From Oegoconia quadripuncta (lineage: Eukaryota > Arthropoda > Insecta > Lepidoptera > Autostichidae), in contig OX438743.1 in the NCBI GenBank assembly GCA_949316235.1, positions 35,681,242 to 35,745,241 of the forward strand: a DNA stretch of 64,000 bases. The letters are read 5' to 3'. A model generated the notes under the pieces. That model did no database searches. It saw only the letters and a program-made list of their open reading frames with translations, and was not told the DNA's origin. Positions 59,623-64,000 of this stretch are shown here, piece by piece. The number at the start of each line of letters is the position of its first letter. Positions within the stretch are counted from its first letter, which is position 1. A program made the translations under genes and the position numbers.

Positions 59623-62600
59623 CTAGATGTGTTGGTTGATGAAACTCGCGAAAGATGTGACTCTGGCGAATACTGCAGGAAGGTTGACCTGGCACCCGAA
59701 GGCGGATCCGAAGGACGTAATTCCGATCTGTAAAGCATTTTAAGCAATGGCTAAGTAAACTTACTTATATAATATAATTCTCATTAACCAGGGTATCGCA
59801 GAGAAGACTTTTAAAAAGTAACATCTACATAATTTTCTCATGTTATTAGCTGGCTGGTTGGATGCGTATACCACCTTACCCGCTTATCTATTTCTGCCGC
59901 CAAGCACAAATGCTCGCATTGTTGTGGTCTGAGGTCTGAAGGATAAGACAGTGAATGAACATAAGGCTTTCCCTCTAATCGTATCCGCAAAAGTCGAAAG
60001 TGTCAACTTTGTTTTTGGAAGATGCCGAGTGGTACAGATCGCTGTCCACAGGTGAACGATTTCGTGATTGTTTCACTTGATCATGATGAGTTGTTGTTCT
60101 CCGCGTAATTCAAGATGTAAGATATCTATTGGAAAGTCGAAGTCAATTAAATCTCACCAGGATATTCCTATTATTCCTAGTGACAGTAAGAGGACCACCA
60201 GAGTCGCCACTACAGGTGCCGACCCCTCCGATGCCGCTGGTGCAAATGTTGCTCGGCTGAATCACGAACGGGAACGCGATTGAGCATGCGCTATTCGTCA
60301 TCACATTTAATCTGACATGGCTAAGGTATTGGCCTGTGCTGATACCACCACCTGGAAAAAAAAATGTCAAATGAGATAGAAATACAAAGATATTCTTAGA
60401 AATCTTAACCTTTTGAGCTTGCACTGAATAGGCAGTTATGAACCCGAATATACATAAGTCTCGATGAATCGACCTATAACCTACCTATCGAATTATGGAC
60501 CTGAAGGTGTTCAAGCAAATTAACGATTAAATGTTCGTAAGGAAGTAAGTGTTAGGTATCAAAGTTCTAATCATTAATTATGGATCACTTCATCCGGTCA
60601 GTGCCCTATTTGTACAGCTTTTGTAAATACTCACCATCGCTAGTAATACCAAAGCCAGATGCGATGGCGCCCTCGCCAGCAAAGTCTTCATCGAGTTCAG
60701 AACTAGATGGCAGAGCGATAGGAGCGATGAGATCTAAAACAGGATTTACCGATTAATTAAATCAATAGAAGTAAAAGAGGAAAAAACCCAATGCACGGGC
60801 TAACTGACAAAGATAGTTGTCGGGCGCTTTATGCAGGTGACGTAAGATCGCTCCAAATGAAAATCCTTGGGGTAGGCATCTTGGTTAGTAGTGAATCCAG
60901 CGACTTTATAAGGTCATCTGACCACCTTGTGGGTAAACGTACCACGCTGCGCTTGCTGGTACGTGGTCTCCACTCTAGAACTTTTCCACCAGTTCTACGC
61001 GCTATGTGCCCTGCCCACTGGCACTTCAATTTACTAATCCGCGGAGCTTGTGACTTTCGTCCTTATTCGTATTTCCTCATTCCTGATTAAATCTAGCACG
61101 GGAAAAACCAAGAGAATCGCCCTCTCCATAGCTCGTTGTGTGATAGATTATTTATGAGGCCAATAGTCCGAGACCTGTTTGTCCTTGGTATCTTTAGATT
61201 GACTGCAATGGCGATGATCTAGATCTATGCAGTAGATAGCAATGTTGCGTACTCGTTATTAAGTATGTAATAAGATAACCGTTAATTCATGGGTGAGCCC
61301 GTTGTTACATTCGACCACATCTTCACTTAAGCGTAATTGAGCACTATTTCAAAACATAAACTGGGCAGGTGCGAATCGAGATTTGGGTAAGGAGTGCTCC
61401 GTTGGTACTGGTATCAATTCTGAAATCCCTTAAACTATTTAGATTGTTACATACTATCGCGTCTTATAACTGCAAAAGCAATTTTAACCTGCTTTTAGTT
61501 TAGAGAAATCGCATCAACGACGACACCACTATCACTTGCTTTGCTGCAATTCTAAAAGATATCATACCTATACCTAATTAGTTATCTACTACCTATTCAA
61601 TGTTTCCAAATTGTATATATTTGAGGCAATAAAACAATTTTTATTCATATCCAAAAACTTTGACAATTGCAATAATTTGTATCCACATCGTATTTCGCTG
61701 CCGTACCAACGAAAATAACATAACTAGTACAGCAGTAAAATTAGAGCATTAGTATATATAAAAAAATAATTAAATTAGTATATATAGTATATATATGCAA
61801 ATAAACGCTTTATCTATCTATCTAAAAAAAATAAATAAACTGTGTATACTGTGTATACTTGCATTGCACCTATTTGATTTCCTAAGCAATCATTTTTGAA
61901 ACAAGCTGACTCAATTTCGACGTGGTTTTCTAAAAATAATGTTTCAAAAATTCTTCAAATAGTGTTTAAGCTTTCGTACGATTACCCCATAAGATGAACT
62001 TATAAAAAAAATATCTTTCAACGTTCCAATCCATTCCGAAAGTAACCCCTAAAATAGAAATTTCACTTTTGTAACTTCTCGTCTCGGCAAGCAAGCATTT
62101 CAACAACTAGCCCAAATTCTTGCCTACATCATATTGTTTCTGAAATAAATGACGGTAACAGAAACCCAGGTGATTGATTCCATATGTATTCGGTTTAGTA
62201 TAGAACACTGATAATTGTCAATTTCTAGTTTTTGTGGAGGGTTAATAAGACATCAATACTTACTAGACACAGGGACGGCAAAAGGCATGTATATCACAGC
62301 AACGTCGTTGCGGATCAGAGAGGGGCTCCAATTTGGATGCACGGCAACTGCACTTGTCTCCACCCTGGTGCCACCACTGAACAGGAACAGAGAGCCCAGT
62401 ACGATGGTGAATCTCCACGCCTGGTGCCTTCCGTCGTTCCAGCAGTGGGCGGCGGTAACCACCCTTGAGGTGCTTACAAGAGAACCACCACATATGCCGC
62501 GACCTTCTAGACCCACGATGTCGGAGATGAGACCAGCCTGGGCAATAACAATTAAGGTGTAAAATCGCGAAAATCCAGTGATGCGATTTATGAAGTTTCA

Positions 62601-63372
62601 TCTGTCGAATGCTCATGCGAAAACTAGAATTAAGGTCATTCTGCAATTTCGCATGCGCATTCAAAAGCGAATGACTCAAAAATCGCTCCACAGATCTGAT
62701 GATATAGTAGGTATTCATGGGAAGCCGGAACCGCGCAATAGTTCATGTGAAAGTGGTGTGATTAGGATACTGCACTAATATTTATGAATAGTCGCATATC
62801 AGATTATTTTATTATTGTGTTAGCTGATGAAGTAGTTAGATATTTTTATGATGCACTCGGGAGGTAGCGAATGGAACCGCATTGAAGTCCGTGTGCCACT
62901 ATAAAGTGGTACCTACCTGGTATTCGCCACTACAATTCAATTATTACCTATATTATTTGCAAAAAAGACGGAAAACAATAGTGTCGATAGCTATCTATAG
63001 CCGCTAGATTTGCGTAGCTTCCCTAATTATAAATGACCTAATGACATCATATGATACAGATTTCTGCCACGTCATATCCTTTAAATATCGAAATAAGCTT
63101 TCAGTCCTTATTAATCAATAAAACTCCATACAAAAGAAACAATTTGCAAATTACACCTGCCATGGGTATTGTCCTGCTCCAGCTGGTAGTCCCCCAACAA
63201 TTCTGCTGCGTCTGATGAATTCTTCCTCAGCTTTACGAATCCTTTCTCCCTCCGGTATACCAATCCTTTCCAAGTATCCATAGGTGCTGTAAGTCTCAGA
63301 CAGCTCGTTGATTTCCTCATCACTGTGGACGAATGCCACCAGCACTAAAATCACCAGAACAGAGAACTTCAT
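59623..63372 (-). CDS. Secreted chymotrypsin/brachyurin-like serine protease
   Basis: Five exons on the minus strand (63372-63157, 62537-62264, 60733-60635, 60351-60158, 59727-59623) give 295 residues. Residues 1-17 are a signal peptide (hydrophobic [10 protein letters not shown]). A propeptide follows and is cut at Arg57 before IVGG. The trypsin-fold triad is His103 (TAAHC), Asp150 (RNDVAV) and Ser247 (GDSGGP). The residue at position 189 (chymotrypsin numbering) is Gly and at 226 is Ala, so the pocket is not trypsin-like; the [11 protein letters not shown] and [10 protein letters not shown] blocks resemble brachyurin/collagenase-type proteases of lepidopteran guts. A digestive role is likely but inferred. 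The donor after SerVal-Ser at 62264 was chosen to give [10 protein letters not shown]. The gene is on the same strand as Rpt3. Confidence 0.93.
60825..61150 (-). pseudogene. LINE ORF2 3' fragment in a protease intron region
   Basis: Minus strand: [38 protein letters not shown]. This is the conserved block after the RT domain of an insect LINE, 5' truncated with a broken upstream frame. It lies between protease exons 2 and 3. Confidence 0.75.
61151..62263 (-). other. Rest of protease intron 2
   Basis: AT-rich with short A/T repeats (TATATA near 61750-61800) and no exon. Confidence 0.45.
62538..63156 (-). other. Protease intron 1
   Basis: No exon or recognised repeat. Small frames here lack conserved motifs. 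Confidence 0.45.
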
Positions 63373-63420
63373 TTTGAGAGGATCGACTATGAAATTAGCT
63401 CTGAACCTGATAGTTTGGAA

Positions 63421-63427
63421 CTTTATA
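63421..63427 (-). promoter_or_regulatory. Candidate TATA box of the protease gene
   Basis: TATAAAG on the minus strand 49 bases before the protease ATG. Short 5' UTRs and TATA boxes are common in insect digestive protease genes. An initiator-like TTCAGAG lies 25 bases downstream, at about 63399-63405. The spacing is slightly short, so the start site is uncertain. Confidence 0.45.
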
Positions 63428-63429
63428 AA

Positions 63430-64000
63430 ATGTTTGTTCTGATAATAATTGATGATTATTTTGTAGAATTAAGTTGATTATAACAGATACGGTAAGGTAT
63501 ATCTTAAATAGATTAATATTATCATGACATAATGCTTCAATATGAAGGATGAAACGTAGATGGTATCTACCAAACATCAGATTGGTACTGGAGTAACTTA
63601 AAATATATTATGGATCAGTCTCTGGTTCTGATGTACTCTGACCCCGAATACAGCGCTCTAGGCTGCTATTGTAGTGCATTCACTGAAATGGAAGTCCATA
63701 TCAACAGAGTTTTGTTCTCTCTCTCATCTCTCCTCCATATCTCAGGGAACTTGCGAATGATGGCTACTCTGGTTGTGCTGGGCAACATTGCATAGCAATG
63801 CCAATCAACTCTGGATTGAGATCTGACCCTGGGATTGAACATGATAGCCCCCGATACATAGATAAAACGTTACGGTTATTACCGATAACCGAAACACATA
63901 CAATATACAAGTTGTTTCTGAAAACCTTTGTTTTGTTTGTAAACGCTTTATTGTACAAAAAGGCAATACATTAATTTTGCATTGATACATAATTTGTGAA
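63430..64000. other. Right end of window, no gene seen
   Basis: No conserved frame. The block 63610-63840 has a repeat-like feel (GGGATTGAACATGATAGCC, ATCTGACCCTGGGATTGAAC) but could not be assigned. Confidence 0.35.

Noticed and set aside
62215..62562. Plus-strand frames over protease exon 2
   Set aside because: They are antisense to the catalytic His/Asp exon and carry no motif of their own.

Overview
This is eukaryotic nuclear DNA from an insect, almost certainly a moth or butterfly. The evidence is AT-rich sequence, small exons with GT/AG introns, single-copy insect housekeeping genes, tRNA-headed SINEs of the lepidopteran type, and a dense load of non-LTR retrotransposons and palindromic MITEs. 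Nothing bacterial, and no CRISPR or operon structure, is present. The species cannot be fixed from the sequence alone.

Six conserved genes and one protease gene could be assembled exon by exon with intact reading frames. In order: the last two exons of LRRC58 (+, 4082-10107; earlier exons lie outside the window); mitochondrial ribosomal protein S2 (-, 11489-13919, 248 aa); DNAJC17 (+, 14929-21800, 289 aa); the splicing factor CWF19L2 (-, 22148-31925, 617 aa); the group II p21-activated kinase mbt/PAK4 (+, 39140-47744, 554 aa); the 26S proteasome ATPase Rpt3/PSMC4 (-, 51323-57821, 415 aa); and a secreted chymotrypsin/brachyurin-like serine protease (-, 59623-63372, 295 aa). Up to Rpt3 the genes alternate strand, giving convergent 3' ends and head-to-head 5' ends; the protease lies on the same strand as Rpt3. 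The genes belong to unrelated pathways (mitochondrial translation, splicing, signalling, proteolysis) and do not form a functional cluster.

The rest of the window is mostly mobile DNA. Positions 1-3416 hold most of a non-LTR element with a long endonuclease/reverse-transcriptase frame. Positions 22405-27901 hold an apparently intact two-ORF I-type LINE (gag-like ORF1 with three zinc knuckles; ORF2 with endonuclease, RT, RNase H) bounded by a 15-bp target-site duplication, in the last intron of CWF19L2 and antisense to it. DNAJC17 intron 2 carries a transposon with about 650-bp terminal inverted repeats and a small orphan ORF. The mbt introns, the Rpt3 introns and the CWF19L2-mbt intergenic region hold nested MITEs, foldback elements, SINEs and LINE scraps.

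The most interesting structures are: a 306-bp PIF/Harbinger-like MITE with nine strictly alternating CTTGAG/CTCAAG hexamers (47179-47484); a nested MITE at 56116-56772 that holds a separate transposon with a tRNA-like sequence and an 84-bp LINE insertion with its own target-site duplication; the long-TIR element at 19234-21370; and a foldback element between the head-to-head mRpS2 and DNAJC17 genes.
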